Source of the DNA: Candidatus Delongbacteria bacterium
Lineage (GTDB): Bacteria; UBA4055
Direction: 5' to 3'
Length of the DNA: 5,874 nt
Assembly (NCBI GenBank): GCA_028702975.1
Contig: JAQVNT010000111.1
Span: forward strand, 1-5,874
In this document: in pieces, positions 5,157-5,874 of the stretch
Layout of the letters: every line of letters begins with the position of its first letter
Numbering within the stretch: the stretch's first letter is position 1
The notes under the pieces: generated by a model
The model's input: only the letters and a program-made list of their open reading frames with translations
Told to the model about the DNA's origin: nothing
The model's database searches: none
Translations under genes and position numbers: made by a program

Positions 5157-5874
5157 TTATTAAGGATCTCAATAAAGAATTTTACGACCCTCAGAGAGGA
5201 ACTGTAAAAGCGGTAAACAATGTCAGTTTTTCGGCTTACAAGGGTGAAGTTTTCGGACTTCTGGGACCTAACGGTGCGGGAAAGACCACGACTTTACGAA
5301 TGATGGCCACCCTTATGCAGCCCGATTCAGGAAATATCACCATCGCCGGATTCGATACAGCCAAAAACCCCGAGAATGTCAGAAGATCGATCGGATACAT
5401 GTCGTCAAATACGGCCCTTTATCCCAGGCTGTCACCGAGAGAGATCATAAGATATTTTGCCGAGCTCAATGATTATCCTGAAAAAGAATTGACCATACGG
5501 GTGGAACAGCTGATAAGCTATTTCCGCATTGGCGAATACGCCGACACATATTCCGAGAAACTTTCGACCGGTATGAAACAGATCACATCGATAGCACGAA
5601 CAATAGTCCATAATCCTCCAGTTCTGATATTGGACGAACCAAGTTCAGGGCTTGATGTAATTGTTTCGCAGAAAATACACAGCTATATAAAAGACCTGAG
5701 AGATCAGGGCAAAACGATAATATTCTCTTCGCATAACATGGGCGAAGTCGAAAAAATATGCGACAGGATCGGGATCATAAATAACGGGAAACTTTTAACC
5801 ACTGGAACAGTTGAAGACCTTCGCGAACAGACTGGGGAATTTTATATGGAAAATATCTTTATAAAAGTCGTAAA
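5141..5874 (+). CDS. NatA-type ABC transporter ATPase (3' end outside window)
   Basis: The frame from ATG 5141 runs open for 244 codons to the window edge. It shows Walker A GPNGAGKTT (42-50), an ABC signature LSTGMKQ (141-147), Walker B VLILDEP (161-167), D-loop SGLD (169-172) and H-loop H198 in SSHNM. The expected Q-loop glutamine after IGYM (84-87) is absent: the sequence continues SSNTALYPRLSPRE, as I recall for NatA-group ATPases. Nat-type proteins of this kind are about 240-250 residues, and the final segment ENIFIKVV resembles the usual end, so only a few codons are probably missing. The protein should bind the cytoplasmic loops of the permease encoded just upstream and power transport by ATP hydrolysis. 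Its start overlaps the permease gene by 16 bases in another frame and has no strong ribosome binding site, which points to translational coupling and a fixed subunit ratio. Confidence 0.95.
   Translation, partial: MEETIIIKDLNKEFYDPQRGTVKAVNNVSFSAYKGEVFGLLGPNGAGKTTTLRMMATLMQPDSGNITIAGFDTAKNPENVRRSIGYMSSNTALYPRLSPREIIRYFAELNDYPEKELTIRVEQLISYFRIGEYADTYSEKLSTGMKQITSIARTIVHNPPVLILDEPSSGLDVIVSQKIHSYIKDLRDQGKTIIFSSHNMGEVEKICDRIGIINNGKLLTTGTVEDLREQTGEFYMENIFIKVV

Overview
The window (about 41% G+C) carries six protein-coding genes around one divergent, A+T-rich promoter region. One gene runs leftward and leaves the window incomplete at its 3' end. Five run rightward in a very tight series, and the last of these is also cut by the window edge. 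I saw no RNA genes, CRISPR array or insertion sequence. The organism cannot be named from this sequence. Gene style (frequent ATA, AGA and AGG codons) and the Bacteroidetes-like look of the U32 protein suggest an uncultivated or FCB-group-like Gram-negative bacterium. Recognisable Shine-Dalgarno sequences before three of the rightward genes argue against an ordinary Bacteroidetes member. This placement is a weak inference.

Region by region: (1) 1-708, minus strand, is the first 236 codons of a peptidase-U32-family protein, closest in style to the RlhA/TrhP RNA-hydroxylation enzymes. (2) 709-819 is the divergent intergenic region; it holds a very A+T-rich block, a candidate sigma-70-type promoter facing right, a weaker one facing left, and a strong ribosome binding site. 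(3) 820-1917 encodes a DegT/DnrJ/EryC1 PLP-dependent nucleotide-sugar aminotransferase. (4) 1928-2809 encodes a GT2 DPM1-like polyprenyl-phosphate sugar transferase with two C-terminal membrane helices. (5) 2816-3898 encodes a divergent relative of the non-hydrolysing UDP-GlcNAc 2-epimerase (WecB fold). (6) 3942-5156 encodes a NatB-type ABC-2 permease. (7) 5141-5874 encodes its NatA-type ATPase, which starts inside the permease gene and is nearly complete at the window edge.

Spacings of 10, 6, 43 and -16 bases suggest that the five rightward genes form one operon. The first three read as a glycan module: an aminotransferase makes an amino sugar nucleotide, a GT2 enzyme loads a sugar onto a polyprenyl phosphate, and an epimerase-fold protein supplies or handles a second sugar. 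The following two-gene ABC transporter is of the Nat type, not the classic O-antigen Wzm/Wzt type. Whether it exports the product of the sugar genes or is merely co-transcribed is open. No complete novel system can be demonstrated. The most unusual points are the altered nucleotide-binding motif of the epimerase-like protein and the joining of this sugar module to a Nat-type transporter.
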